Source of the DNA: Hydrogenibacillus schlegelii | GTDB lineage: Bacteria; Bacillota; Bacilli; Thermicanales; DSM-22653 | DNA length: 64,000 bases | NCBI RefSeq assembly: GCF_001653195.1 | Contig: NZ_JXBB01000023.1 | Span: 1-64,000, forward strand | Direction of reading: 5' to 3' | Part shown: positions 20,460-29,228 of the stretch, in pieces | Layout of the letters: the number at the start of each line of letters is the position of its first letter | How positions within the stretch are numbered: position 1 is the stretch's first letter | Position numbers and translations under genes: made by a program | Notes under the pieces: model-generated | Seen by the model: the letters and a program-made list of their open reading frames with translations, nothing else | The model's database searches: none | Told to the model about the DNA's origin: nothing

Positions 20460-20708
20460 TTACCCTTCGTCGTCGAGGCGCTCGACGAGCTCCGCGGGGT
20501 CGGCCGCCTTCGACGCCGGGACCGCCTTCACCCGCACCCGGAGGGTCCGCTCGCCGAAACGAACGGCGATCGTCTGCCCCGGCTGAACGACGGCGCCGGC
20601 CTTCGCCGGCCGGCCGTCGATGAACACCCGCCCCTCATCGCAGAGGGCCTTCGCCACCGCCCGACGGCGGACGAGGCGGGCCGTCTTCAGAAACAGATCG
20701 AGCCGCAC
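20460..20708 (-). CDS. rqcP: S4-domain protein RqcP (YabO)
   Basis: 82-residue S4 RNA-binding protein of the Hsp15/RqcP family. In B. subtilis RqcP acts with RqcH to add poly-alanine tails to stalled nascent chains on 50S subunits. The S4 motif MRLDLFLKTARLVRRRAVAK followed by GRVFIDGRPAK occupies residues 1-40. It begins the yabP-yabQ-divIC cluster, as in B. subtilis. Confidence 0.9.
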   Translation of the reverse strand: MRLDLFLKTARLVRRRAVAKALCDEGRVFIDGRPAKAGAVVQPGQTIAVRFGERTLRVRVKAVPASKAADPAELVERLDDEG

Positions 20709-20797
20709 GGATCCTCCCCCTTTCCGACCGCACCCTCCCTCGCGACGCCGGACCCGCCGGCCCGAACCGCACCGGCCGACGCCGGCCGCTTTTCGCT

Positions 20798-21472
20798 TTA
20801 TTCTACCACAGGATGCAGGCGACCGCCTTCGAGCCGAAGCGCCCGATCTCCCTCCCGGGCCGTCGCCTCGTCGTGGCTCACGACGAGAAGCGCCGTCCCG
20901 GCGGCGCGAAGCGCTCGAAACAGATCGAGGACGATCGCCCGGTTCTCCCGGTCGAGGTCGTTGGTCGGCTCGTCGGCCAGAACGATCGGCGGGTTCAAAA
21001 AAAGCGCCCGGGCGACCGCGAGGCGGCGCCGCCCGCCGTGGGAAAGGGTGTGGGGAAGGGCATTTCGCGCCTCATACAGCCCCACCCGCCGGAGGAGCGC
21101 CTCCGCCCGGGCTTCTTCTTCCGGACCGGGTCGCCGTCCGCCGGCGGCGAGCATCGCCGGCAGGAGGACGTTTTCTCGCACCGTCAGGCTGTGGACGGTG
21201 TAAAGCCCCTGAAAGACGAGCCCCATCCGGCGGAGGCGATAGGCGGCGAGGGCCGCTCCGTGAAGGGGCTTCCCCTCATACCGGATCGTCCCCCCGTCCC
21301 GAGGGAGAAGGCCGGCGACGGCAAAAAGGAGCGTCGTCTTCCCGGCGCCGCTCTCTCCGACGAGGCTCACCCACTCGCCGGGCGAAAGGGAAAACGTAAC
21401 GTCCCGGAGGACCTCCCGGCCCGGCCGGCCGACCCGGACCGAAAGCCCTTCGACCTCAAGGACCGCCGTCAC
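20798..21472 (-). CDS. ABC transporter ATP-binding protein (LolD/MacB type)
   Basis: 224-residue ATPase partner of an FtsX-type permease. Walker A GESGAGKT (about 38-45), a Q-loop in MGLVFQGLY, a signature motif altered to LSHGGRRR (usual LSGGQ), Walker B IVLADEPTNDLD and the H-loop VVSHDE are present. GTG 21472 follows GGGAGG and overlaps the permease stop by four bases, so translation is coupled. The open frame extends further upstream but without a ribosome site. Probably couples ATP hydrolysis to conformational change of the permease rather than bulk import. Confidence 0.88.
   Translation of the reverse strand: MTAVLEVEGLSVRVGRPGREVLRDVTFSLSPGEWVSLVGESGAGKTTLLFAVAGLLPRDGGTIRYEGKPLHGAALAAYRLRRMGLVFQGLYTVHSLTVRENVLLPAMLAAGGRRPGPEEEARAEALLRRVGLYEARNALPHTLSHGGRRRLAVARALFLNPPIVLADEPTNDLDRENRAIVLDLFRALRAAGTALLVVSHDEATAREGDRALRLEGGRLHPVVE
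20800..20808 (-). promoter_or_regulatory. Candidate extended -10 promoter of rqcP-yabP-yabQ-divIC
   Basis: The minus strand reads TGGTAGAAT, an extended -10 that overlaps the last codons of the ABC ATPase. No good -35 is seen. The same TGGTAGAAT occurs before darA. Confidence 0.4.
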
Positions 21473-22665
21473 AATCCTCCCTCCTCTTTCAGCACCTCGC
21501 CGACCGGCCGCCGGACGGCGTCGCCGACCGCCCACAGGGCGACCAAAAGCTGAACCGCCCAGGCGAGCGCGACGAAGACGGCGGCGCCGAGGACCACCGC
21601 CGCCGGGGGCGGCGCCACAAACGGCTGCCCCTGCCCGCCCAAGAACGCGTCCCGGAGGAAAGGCCAGGCGAGGGCGCCGGCGACCGCCGCCAGCAAGGCG
21701 GCGCCGAAGGCCGTGTACATCGTCTCCCAGAAGAGCCAGGCGTAAACCCGCCGCCGCGGCGCCCCGAGGGCGACGATCAGGGCGAAGTCGTTTTGCCGCC
21801 GCCGGACGTCCGCCGCCACGCGGCCGAACACCGCCAGCGCGCCGAAACCAAAGGCAAATCCGCCGAATACCCCGAGGAGCCGCCCCATCCAGCTGAGCGT
21901 CTCCCGGGCGCCGGTGATGACGTCGCTCGTCCGGATGACCGTGACCTCCGGCAGCCGGCTGAGCTGGTAGGCGAGGAGATCCGGATTGTAGCGCGCTTCG
22001 GCCCGGATGAAAATCGCCGAAAGGCTCCTGGCCGGGTCGTGCCGGCCCCAGAGCTCGACGACGGTGTCCGACGCGGCGACGAGCGCCCGGGCGACGTCGA
22101 GCGGGACGAAAATCGTCTGATCCATCGCCGTCCCCGTCGGCCGGAGGCGGGCGACGACGCGAAACGGCGCGCCGAGGATCTCGATCTCGTCCTCGTAGCC
22201 CGGCACGCCGCCGCCGAGGATCGCCACATTCCCGTCAAAACGATCCGGCGGCACCCCCCGCACCCACGGTTTGACGAGAAAATCGCTCGCCCAGTCGATG
22301 CCGACGAGGCGGTTTTCCCCTTCCACCGAACAGCAGTCGGCGTTCAGCGTTTGGGCAAAAAATTGCGGCGTCCAGGCGGCGACGCCAGGCATCGACCGGA
22401 GCGCCGCCTCGACCGGCGCCGCCTCGAAGTACGCGTTGATCGGCTGCGGCGAAAAGAGGACGGCGCTTCCGTCGACCGGCGCTTCCTTGGCAAACAGGAC
22501 GACGTCCGCCCCGAGGCGGGCTTCCGACAGAGAAAGCCCGCCGGCGTAACCGGCGAGCGTGTAGGCGAACAACATCGCCAGGAGGAGCACCAGGGCGAGG
22601 AGCGCCACCGTCAGGCCCGACTCTTTCTTGCGGCGCCAAAAGGCGCGCCAGGCGATCCCCCGCAT
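21469..22665 (-). CDS. FtsX-like ABC transporter permease
   Basis: 398-residue permease of the MacB/FtsX class: one N-terminal transmembrane helix (about 18-40), a large extracellular domain (about 45-265), and three C-terminal helices (about 270-290, 315-340, 355-380). The extracellular part contains a vicinal cysteine pair in LNADCCSVEG (near residue 111), which could bind a metal or form a redox pair; this is inference. It lies 51 bases after a YtkA-like lipoprotein gene and is coupled to the ATPase. Confidence 0.85.
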   Translation of the reverse strand: MRGIAWRAFWRRKKESGLTVALLALVLLLAMLFAYTLAGYAGGLSLSEARLGADVVLFAKEAPVDGSAVLFSPQPINAYFEAAPVEAALRSMPGVAAWTPQFFAQTLNADCCSVEGENRLVGIDWASDFLVKPWVRGVPPDRFDGNVAILGGGVPGYEDEIEILGAPFRVVARLRPTGTAMDQTIFVPLDVARALVAASDTVVELWGRHDPARSLSAIFIRAEARYNPDLLAYQLSRLPEVTVIRTSDVITGARETLSWMGRLLGVFGGFAFGFGALAVFGRVAADVRRRQNDFALIVALGAPRRRVYAWLFWETMYTAFGAALLAAVAGALAWPFLRDAFLGGQGQPFVAPPPAAVVLGAAVFVALAWAVQLLVALWAVGDAVRRPVGEVLKEEGGL

Positions 22666-22716
22666 TCCGCTCCCTCCTTAGCGCCTGCGTTCTCAGGGCG
22701 GGGGCGCATCGCCCGC

Positions 22717-23364
22717 TCACGGCTTCCCGCCGCCCTCCCCGTGGCCGGATCCCGCTTCCGTCCCGGCGTCCCCCTGCGAGGCGCCGCTTTCGTCGCCTCC
22801 GAGATCCATCGCGCCCGACCCCGACGCGTGGTCCCGGTCGCCGGGGCCATCGGCCGCCCCCGGCTTCCAGCCTTCCGGAAGCTCGCCCTGTTCGTCGGCG
22901 TTGTACCCTTTCATGAACGCATGGACCATCTTGCCTTCGGCGCGCACCGTATAGCCGGTAAAGGTCTTCGTCTTCCCGCCGGCGGTCACCGTCACCTCCG
23001 CATACCACTCGCCGGCCATCGCAAGCGGCAAGCGGAGCTCATACGTCCCCGGCCCGACGTGGCGCATCGTCCCCTCCGTCGGGTGATGCATGCCTTCCAT
23101 ATTGGTGAAAAGATACACCTTCTCGACGTCGACCGGCTGCCCCCGTTCGTCTTCCACCCGGACGCGAAACGGCGTCGCCGCCCCCGTCTCGACGACGTCC
23201 GCCGGCGCCTCGAGCTTCACGGTGAGCGCCTCGACGTCCGGCGCCGGCTTCTCGCCCGTCCCTTCCGGGGCCTTGTCGCCGAAACCGCAGGCCTGAAGGG
23301 CGAAGAGAAGGCCCACGCCGAGAAAAAGCGCCCACCCCCGCTTGCTCCGCATCCCCGATCGCAT
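22717..23364 (-). CDS. Lipoprotein with YtkA/FixH-like beta-sandwich domain
   Basis: 215 residues. A type II signal peptide ends in a lipobox (LLFALQAC, Cys at about 26). An immunoglobulin-like YtkA-type domain (about 45-145) contains a Met/His-rich MEGMHHPTEG loop, reminiscent of metal-binding YtkA/FixH relatives. The C-terminal 50 residues are Gly/Asp/His-rich and low in complexity. Start ATG 23364 has GGAAGGGGG upstream. It leads the operon with the FtsX-type permease and ATPase and probably works with them at the outer face of the membrane. Substrate unknown. Confidence 0.8.
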   Translation of the reverse strand: MRSGMRSKRGWALFLGVGLLFALQACGFGDKAPEGTGEKPAPDVEALTVKLEAPADVVETGAATPFRVRVEDERGQPVDVEKVYLFTNMEGMHHPTEGTMRHVGPGTYELRLPLAMAGEWYAEVTVTAGGKTKTFTGYTVRAEGKMVHAFMKGYNADEQGELPEGWKPGAADGPGDRDHASGSGAMDLGGDESGASQGDAGTEAGSGHGEGGGKP

Positions 23365-23438
23365 GCCGTTCCCCCTTCCGCACGGTTTTTCCCCTGGCGA
23401 TCCGGCCGGTGTGAAGGCGTTTCCACCGCGCCTGTTAC

Positions 23439-23484
23439 ATTATAATCCAATTTAACAACCGTTCACAGATCGTCATCCTGTGAA
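23439..23484 (-). promoter_or_regulatory. Promoter and dyad operator of the lipoprotein-ABC operon
   Basis: TATAAT lies at 23444-23439 on the minus strand. The -35 region is poor (TGTGAA). Immediately upstream is a perfect dyad, TTCACAG-N9-CTGTGAA (23462-23484), centred about 41 bases before the predicted start. That is the position of a class II activator site. The regulator is not identified. Confidence 0.5.
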
Positions 23485-23514
23485 TTCTTGAACATTGTGT
23501 GTCCGAACCGGCCG

Positions 23515-23545
23515 AAAAAAAAAAAAGCGCCGTTCGGCGCTTTTT
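23515..23545 (-). terminator. Terminator of the HU gene
   Basis: GCGCCG/CGGCGC (23527-23540) forms a tight hairpin followed on the minus strand by about twelve T. T residues also follow on the plus side, so it could act in both directions. Confidence 0.9.
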
Positions 23546-23819
23546 ACGCTTTGACCGCTTCTTTGAGCTTGTTTCCCGCCTTGAACACCGGCACGACCGA
23601 CGCGGCGATCCGGATCTCTTCGCCCGTCTGGGGATTGCGGCCGGTGCGGGCTTCCCGCTTCCGCGTCTCGAACGTGCCGAAGCCGACGAACTGCACCCGT
23701 TCGCCCCGCTTCAGCGCCTCGGTGATCTCGTCAAGCACGGCGTTCAAAACGGCTTCGACGTCCTTCTTCGTCATCTGCGTCCGCTCGGCGACGGCCGCGA
23801 TAAATTCCTGCTTGTTCAT
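23544..23819 (-). CDS. hup: DNA-binding protein HU
   Basis: 91-residue histone-like protein that bends and compacts DNA. The family signature [21 protein letters not shown] spans about residues 46-66. GGAGG precedes ATG 23819. It lies after spoVT, where many clostridia-like relatives place HU near rqcP/yabP. Its own terminator isolates it from the lipoprotein operon. Confidence 0.97.
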   Translation of the reverse strand: MNKQEFIAAVAERTQMTKKDVEAVLNAVLDEITEALKRGERVQFVGFGTFETRKREARTGRNPQTGEEIRIAASVVPVFKAGNKLKEAVKA

Positions 23820-23938
23820 CGGGAGACCTCCTTTTGGGCTTCGATCGATCCGTATCGACGTATTCGACTGAAGCCGCTAAAATCCTGCCGGCTCCGGCAA
23901 ATTTCTTTCCGCGCCGTCGATCGTCTTTCGTTTTAGCC

Positions 23939-23979
23939 AAAAAAGCGCCCGGCCAAACGCCGTCGCGCCGTGGCCGGGC
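23939..23979 (-). terminator. Terminator of spoVT
   Basis: GCCCGGCCA (23947-23955) pairs with TGGCCGGGC (23971-23979), and on the minus strand GCTTTTTT follows. Confidence 0.8.
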
Positions 23980-23984
23980 CGCGG

Positions 23985-24527
23985 TCAGTCTTCCATCTGC
24001 TTGGCCAAAAATCCGGCCGTCGTCTCCAGCACCTTGAGGTCCAGTTCGCCGATCTGCGCCAGCTCGCCCCGGGCGATCGCGACGACGGCGCCGATCGGGT
24101 CGCCGGCGGCGACGATCGGGACGACGACGAACTGCACCGCCGGCTCCCGCTCCCCGGCGACGAACTCGTATTCCCCGGCGTTCGTCTCCCGGATCATCCG
24201 GCGCTCGTCCATGCTCTGCTCCACCAGGGGACCGATCGGCTTTTCCAAAAAGGCCTTTTTGCCGCTCCCGGCGGCGGCGACGTACCGATCCCGATCGCTG
24301 ATGAGGATGAGGTGCCCGAGGCTTTCATGGAGCGCCTCCGCGTATTCCCGGACGGCGCCGCTCAGTTCGCCGATGGGCGAATACTTCTTCAGGATGATTT
24401 CGCCGTCCTGATCGACGTAAATCTCCAGCGGGTCGCCCTCGCGGATGCGGAGCGTGCGGCGGATCTCTTTCGGGATGACGACGCGCCCCAGATCGTCGAT
24501 CCGGCGGACGATGCCCGTAGCCTTCAT
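23985..24527 (-). CDS. spoVT: Stage V sporulation regulator SpoVT
   Basis: 180-residue forespore transcription regulator that modulates sigma-G genes. The AbrB-type swapped-hairpin DNA-binding domain (residues 1-52, beginning MKATGIVRRIDDLGRVVIPK) is followed by a GAF-like domain. The GAGGG site lies six bases before ATG 24527. A sigma-G promoter at 24574-24602 matches its expected control. Confidence 0.96.
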   Translation of the reverse strand: MKATGIVRRIDDLGRVVIPKEIRRTLRIREGDPLEIYVDQDGEIILKKYSPIGELSGAVREYAEALHESLGHLILISDRDRYVAAAGSGKKAFLEKPIGPLVEQSMDERRMIRETNAGEYEFVAGEREPAVQFVVVPIVAAGDPIGAVVAIARGELAQIGELDLKVLETTAGFLAKQMED

Positions 24528-24573
24528 GGTGCGCCCTCGCTTTCCTCGCAGGTTGGGTCGCGCGGCCTGGGCA

Positions 24574-24602
24574 TAGTATACATCCGCCGGTTTTTTCTAT
24601 GC
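24574..24602 (-). promoter_or_regulatory. Sigma-G promoter of spoVT
   Basis: The minus strand has GCATA (24602-24598), a 17-base spacer and TATACTA (24580-24574). This matches the sigma-G consensus (GHATR, CATWHTA) at 5/5 and 6/7. The same -35 and spacing occur before sspF. Confidence 0.7.
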
Positions 24603-24625
24603 GGCGCGGTCTCGGCGGCGCGGCC

Positions 24626-25657
24626 TTACGACGCCTTCGGGGTCGGGACGTGCCGCTCTTTGAGCACCTGCTTGAGCTCCTCGTCCATGAAGCGCCGGTA
24701 TGCCTCCTGAGCCGCCCGGGCGGCCAGCTCTTCCTTGACCGCCTCGAACGGCTGGGGCGTCCGCTTTTCGACCCGGATGACGTGGTAGCCGTAGTCGGTC
24801 TTGACCGGATCTCCGACGGCGCCGATCGGCTGAGAGAGCACCGCCCGTTTGAACGGCTCGACCCACTGGCCGGCCGGAACGTCCGCGTACAGACCGCCGT
24901 TTTTGCTGCCGTCGGGGTTGGTGTTGCCCGGATCTTCCGAATACCGATCGGCGAGCCCGGCAAAGTCCTCCCCTTGCCGGGCCCGTTCGGCGAGCTCGGC
25001 GGCCAGCTTTCTTGCCTCCGCGTCGCTCCGCCCCTCCCCGACCCGGATGAGGATGTGCCGCACGGTGGTGAGGGTATAATCGTCCTTTTGCGCCTCGTAG
25101 CGCGCCTTGAGATCCGTCCGGCCGGCCTCATGGGCGAGGTAGGCGTCGGCCTTGGCGAACAGGCCGATATAGCGCTCGATGGCCGCCTCGGTCAGGCCGA
25201 GGGCCTTCAGCTCGTCGGCGTAGCCTTTTTCCCCGAGGTGATCTTTGAGGGACCGGATGAACGACTGCGCCGCCTCTTTCGGCGCCTCCGGCCCCGACGT
25301 CGGGACGACGCCGCCGGCGTCCGCCCGCTCGGCGAGGAGGGTGAGCCCGACGTACTCGTCGAGGAGCGTTCCCCAGAACGTCTGATCGGCGCTCAGCGGA
25401 TCGAACAGCTGGCGGAAGTTGAGGTATTCCTGAAAATCCCCGGCGGTGACGACGCCCCCGTCGTAACGGGCGACGACGGCATCCGGCGCCTCGGCCAATT
25501 CGATCCGCTTGACGCCCGGGGCGGCCTCTTCCTGGGCCGGCCCCTCGGACTGGGGCGCGGATCCTTTGCCGCCGCACGCCCCGAGGGCGACGACCAAAAA
25601 CAACGCGACGATCCCCGCCCCAAAGCGGCGAACGCGGTCAGCGGACGTGTTCTTCAT
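24626..25657 (-). CDS. prsA: PrsA-like lipoprotein peptidyl-prolyl isomerase
   Basis: 343-residue secreted folding factor. The lipobox VALGAC places the modified Cys at 28. A SurA-like N-terminal helical region (about 60-190) is followed by a parvulin domain (about 190-300, with RHILIRVGEG and GGLYADVPAGQ, YGYHVIRV). The start overlaps mfd by 20 bases. It occupies a position between mfd and spoVT where B. subtilis has no gene. The exact name (PrsA versus SurA-like paralogue) is uncertain. Confidence 0.85.
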   Translation of the reverse strand: MKNTSADRVRRFGAGIVALFLVVALGACGGKGSAPQSEGPAQEEAAPGVKRIELAEAPDAVVARYDGGVVTAGDFQEYLNFRQLFDPLSADQTFWGTLLDEYVGLTLLAERADAGGVVPTSGPEAPKEAAQSFIRSLKDHLGEKGYADELKALGLTEAAIERYIGLFAKADAYLAHEAGRTDLKARYEAQKDDYTLTTVRHILIRVGEGRSDAEARKLAAELAERARQGEDFAGLADRYSEDPGNTNPDGSKNGGLYADVPAGQWVEPFKRAVLSQPIGAVGDPVKTDYGYHVIRVEKRTPQPFEAVKEELAARAAQEAYRRFMDEELKQVLKERHVPTPKAS

Positions 25658-28600
25658 CGCGCAGGACTCCCTTCCCTTCGCTTGCCGAAAGCGCCTCGGC
25701 GAGGCGGACGAAAAGCGCCTCCAGCCGGCGGAGCGCCGCTTCGGCGCTTTCGGCCTTGAAAAAGAAACCGAGGGCCGTTCCGACCGAAAGGCCCAGCCGT
25801 TCGCCGGCGCGGGCGAGCCGGAGAAGATCGTCGGCCTTCACCCGGGCTTCCGGCCGAAAGCGGACCGAAAGCTGCCCCCCTTCCCAGTCGATCCGCTCCA
25901 CCTGAAGCGCCGTCCCGAGGGCCCGCACCCGGGCGACGAGGAGGAGGCGTTCCGCCGGCGCCGGAAGCGGGCCGAACCGGTCCCGAAGCTCCGCCCGCAC
26001 GTCCTCCACGTCGCCGGGGTCCCGGACGGCGGCGAGGCGCTTGTAATACCCGATCTTCTGGGGCGGAAGCGGGATGTAGTCTTCCGGCAGGTACGCATCG
26101 ATCTGGACGTTCAGCTCCGGCGCCTTCGGCGCCTCCTCGACCGGCTCCCCTTTGAGCTTCTGCACCGCTTCCCGGAGCATCTCGTTGTAGAGATCGAAAC
26201 CGACGGCGGCGATGAAGCCGTGCTGCTCCGGCCCGAGGAGGTTTCCGGCGCCCCGGATGGCGAGGTCCCGCATGGCGATCTTGAAGCCGGAGCCGAGTTC
26301 CGTGAACTCCTTGATCGCTTCGAGCCGCCGTTCGGCCTCCTCGGAAAAGACCTTCCCCTTTTGATACGTCAAATACGCGTACGCGATGCGGCCGGAACGG
26401 CCGACGCGGCCCCGCAACTGGTACAGCTGCGCCAGCCCGAATCGGTCGGCGTCGTAGACGATGAGCGTGTTGGCGTTCGGAATGTCGACGCCCGTCTCGA
26501 TGATCGTCGTCGTCACGAGGACGTCGATCTCGCCGTGCATGAAGTCGAGCATCGTCCGCTCGAGCTCGTCCTCCGGCATCTTGCCGTGGGCGACCGCGAC
26601 CGTGGCTTCGGGGACGAGGGCGCGGATCTCCTCCGCCATGCGGTAGATCGATTCCACGTAATTATACAGGAAAAAGACCTGGCCGCCCCGGGCGAGCTCC
26701 CGTTCGATCGCCTCCCGGACCAGGGTCGGCGAGTATTCGGCGACGATCGTCTGGACCGGATAGCGGTTTTCCGGCGGCGTCTCGATGAGGCTGAGGTCGC
26801 GGAGGCCGATGAGCGCCATGTTGAGCGTCCGGGGGATCGGCGTCGCGGTCAGGGTGAGGACGTCGACGTTGGCCTTGAGCTCCTTGAGCCGCTCTTTGTG
26901 CCGGACGCCGAAGCGCTGCTCCTCGTCGACGATGAGGAGGCCGAGGTCGTGAAAGACGACGTCTTTGGAAAGCAGCCGGTGGGTGCCGACGATGATGTCG
27001 ATCTCGCCGCGCTTCAAGCGGGCGAGAATGTCTTTTTGCTCCGCCCGGGTGCGAAAGCGGCTTAAGACCTCGACGGTGACGGGAAAATCCGCCATCCGCT
27101 CCTTGATCGTCTGATAGTGCTGCTCGGCGAGGATCGTCGTCGGCACGAGAAAGGCGACCTGCTTCCCGGCCATGACCGCCTTGAAGGCCGCCCGGAGGGC
27201 GACTTCCGTCTTGCCGTAGCCGACGTCGCCGCAAAGGAGCCGGTCCATCGGCCGGGGCGACTCCATGTCCCGCTTGATCTCCTCGATCGCCCGGAGCTGA
27301 TCCGGTGTCGGTTCGTACGGAAAGAGCGCCTCGAACTCCTTCTGCAGCGCATCGTCCGGCGGAAAGGCAAACCCCGGCGACGCCGCCCGACGGGCGTACA
27401 GCTCGAGGAGCTTTCGCGCCATCTCCTCGACCGCCTGCCGGACCTTCTGCTTCGTCTTTTTCCACTCGCCGGAGCCGAGCTTGGAGAGCTTCGGTTCCCG
27501 ATCGTCGGCGGCGGCGTACTTTTGGATGAGGCCGAGTTGATCGACGGGCACGTACAGCTGGTCGCCGCCGGCGTACTGGATGCGGAGATAATCCCGGTGC
27601 ACGCCGTCCACTTCCAGCGTCTCCAGGCCGACGAACCGGCCGATGCCGTGGTGGACGTGGACGACGTAGTTGCCCGGCTTGAGATCCTGATAGCGGGCGA
27701 TCCGCTCGGTTCCTTCGACCTCGATCGCGGGCCGGACCCGCCGCTTCCGCTGGGTAAAAAGCTCCCCTTCGGTGACGACGACGAGGCGGGCGCTCGGCCA
27801 CTCGAAGCCGGTCTCCAGGTGGCCGATCGCGATCGCCGGCGCTTCCGGCAGCGCCACGAGCTCCGGCCGGACGTCCACCGCCATGCCGGCATCTTCAAGC
27901 ATTTTTTGCAGTCTCTCTGCCCGGTCTCGGTCGCCGGCGAGAAACAGGACCCGGTAGCCGAGACGGCGCCAGCGGTCAAACTCGGTTTTGAGGACGCCGA
28001 ACTGGCCGTGGAACGCCTGGCCGCTCCGGGAGACAAAGCCCGTCGTATGGCTCACCTTCATCCCTTTGAGCGTCCGGGCAAAAAACGAAAAGTAGACGAT
28101 CGGCGCCCGGGCGGGAGAGAGGGCCGCCTCCCGGGAAAAGAAGCGCTCGCCGCTTCCGACGAGGCGTCCCCGGGCCTTCGCTTCGATGATCCATTCCGCC
28201 TCCTCCCGGGCGTACTGGGCCGCGGCGTCCCAGACCCGGGACGGTTCGTCGACGGCAAGGACCGGTGCCTCGAGAAAGTCGAGGAGCGTCGCCGGCTCCG
28301 GACAGGCGCGCCTGAGATAGAGGGCCGCCTCCGGCGGAAGCCCTCCCGCTTTAAGCTCGGCGATGAGCCGGTCGAGGTGCGCCTCCGCTTCGGCCCGCCG
28401 CTCCGGATCGCCGATCTTGAGCGTCTCCTCGGTCCGGAGCGCCCCGAGCGCCTGAAGCAGCCGGTCCCGGGCTTCCGACGCCAGGAGGAATGTCGAGGCC
28501 GGAAGAAGGCGCACCGCCGGCAGTTCTCCCCGGGAGCGACCGTCCTCAGGATCGTAGGCCCGGATCGACTCCAGGGCGTCAAACCCCCATTCGAGGCGAA

Positions 28601-29174
28601 CCGGCGCCCCCCCGGCGAGCGGATAGACGTCGACGATGCCGCCCCGGACGGCCACCGTCCCCGGCACAAGCGCCTCCGCTTCCCGGCGGTACCCGGCTCG
28701 GACGAGGACGCGGACGATGTCTTCCGGCGTCCGTTCGTCCCCCGGCTTTAGCTCAAGCGTATGGGCCCGAAACACCGCCGGCGGCGGCAGGGGCCGCATG
28801 AGAGCGGCGTATCCGGTGACGAGAAACCGCGGCCGGCGAAAGAGGAGGGCGTAAAGCGCCTCCAGGCGCGCCGCGAGCTCCGCCGACGGGCGCTCCTCGA
28901 CGAAGGCGACGAGCTCCTCGCCGGGGTAAAAGACGACGCCGTCTTCCCCGACAATTTCGACAATATCCTCGTAATTTTTCTGTGCTTGATAATTATTAGA
29001 CGATAAAATCACGAGCGGCCGCCCGAGGGCTTCTTGCAAGGCCGCCCAGACGATGGCGCGGGTCGAACCGGCCAGGCCGGTGACCAGCTGTTCCCGCACG
29101 CCGCTTCGGATCCGATCGGCGATCGCCAAAAGATCCGGATGGCCGCGAATGGCGCCAAGAAGCGCACCGAGCAC
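25638..29174 (-). CDS. mfd: Transcription-repair coupling factor Mfd
   Basis: 1178-residue ATP-dependent translocase that removes stalled RNA polymerase and recruits UvrA. The UvrB-like N-terminal domains end near 330, the RNA-polymerase-interacting domain follows near 490-560, and the SF2 helicase core carries Walker A GDVGYGKTEVA and the DEEQRFG motif. A C-terminal TRCF domain is present. Start is GTG with GGGGG six bases upstream. It follows fin by 54 bases, as in B. subtilis. Confidence 0.97.
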   Translation of the reverse strand: MLGALLGAIRGHPDLLAIADRIRSGVREQLVTGLAGSTRAIVWAALQEALGRPLVILSSNNYQAQKNYEDIVEIVGEDGVVFYPGEELVAFVEERPSAELAARLEALYALLFRRPRFLVTGYAALMRPLPPPAVFRAHTLELKPGDERTPEDIVRVLVRAGYRREAEALVPGTVAVRGGIVDVYPLAGGAPVRLEWGFDALESIRAYDPEDGRSRGELPAVRLLPASTFLLASEARDRLLQALGALRTEETLKIGDPERRAEAEAHLDRLIAELKAGGLPPEAALYLRRACPEPATLLDFLEAPVLAVDEPSRVWDAAAQYAREEAEWIIEAKARGRLVGSGERFFSREAALSPARAPIVYFSFFARTLKGMKVSHTTGFVSRSGQAFHGQFGVLKTEFDRWRRLGYRVLFLAGDRDRAERLQKMLEDAGMAVDVRPELVALPEAPAIAIGHLETGFEWPSARLVVVTEGELFTQRKRRVRPAIEVEGTERIARYQDLKPGNYVVHVHHGIGRFVGLETLEVDGVHRDYLRIQYAGGDQLYVPVDQLGLIQKYAAADDREPKLSKLGSGEWKKTKQKVRQAVEEMARKLLELYARRAASPGFAFPPDDALQKEFEALFPYEPTPDQLRAIEEIKRDMESPRPMDRLLCGDVGYGKTEVALRAAFKAVMAGKQVAFLVPTTILAEQHYQTIKERMADFPVTVEVLSRFRTRAEQKDILARLKRGEIDIIVGTHRLLSKDVVFHDLGLLIVDEEQRFGVRHKERLKELKANVDVLTLTATPIPRTLNMALIGLRDLSLIETPPENRYPVQTIVAEYSPTLVREAIERELARGGQVFFLYNYVESIYRMAEEIRALVPEATVAVAHGKMPEDELERTMLDFMHGEIDVLVTTTIIETGVDIPNANTLIVYDADRFGLAQLYQLRGRVGRSGRIAYAYLTYQKGKVFSEEAERRLEAIKEFTELGSGFKIAMRDLAIRGAGNLLGPEQHGFIAAVGFDLYNEMLREAVQKLKGEPVEEAPKAPELNVQIDAYLPEDYIPLPPQKIGYYKRLAAVRDPGDVEDVRAELRDRFGPLPAPAERLLLVARVRALGTALQVERIDWEGGQLSVRFRPEARVKADDLLRLARAGERLGLSVGTALGFFFKAESAEAALRRLEALFVRLAEALSASEGKGVLRDEEHVR

Positions 29175-29228
29175 CTTCGACCCCCTCTTCTCCCGCCGGC
29201 CGCCTTTGCCCGACGTCTTGGCCCACCG

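Noticed and set aside
20816-21553. Plus-strand frames opposite the ABC operon as possible genes
   Set aside because: Shadows of the ATPase and permease genes; the minus-strand frames carry Walker motifs and coupled start/stop overlaps.
23462-23484. CRP/FNR site upstream of the lipoprotein operon
   Set aside because: The half-sites are in the reverse order (TCACA first, TGTGA second) with a 9-base gap, not TGTGA-N6-TCACA.
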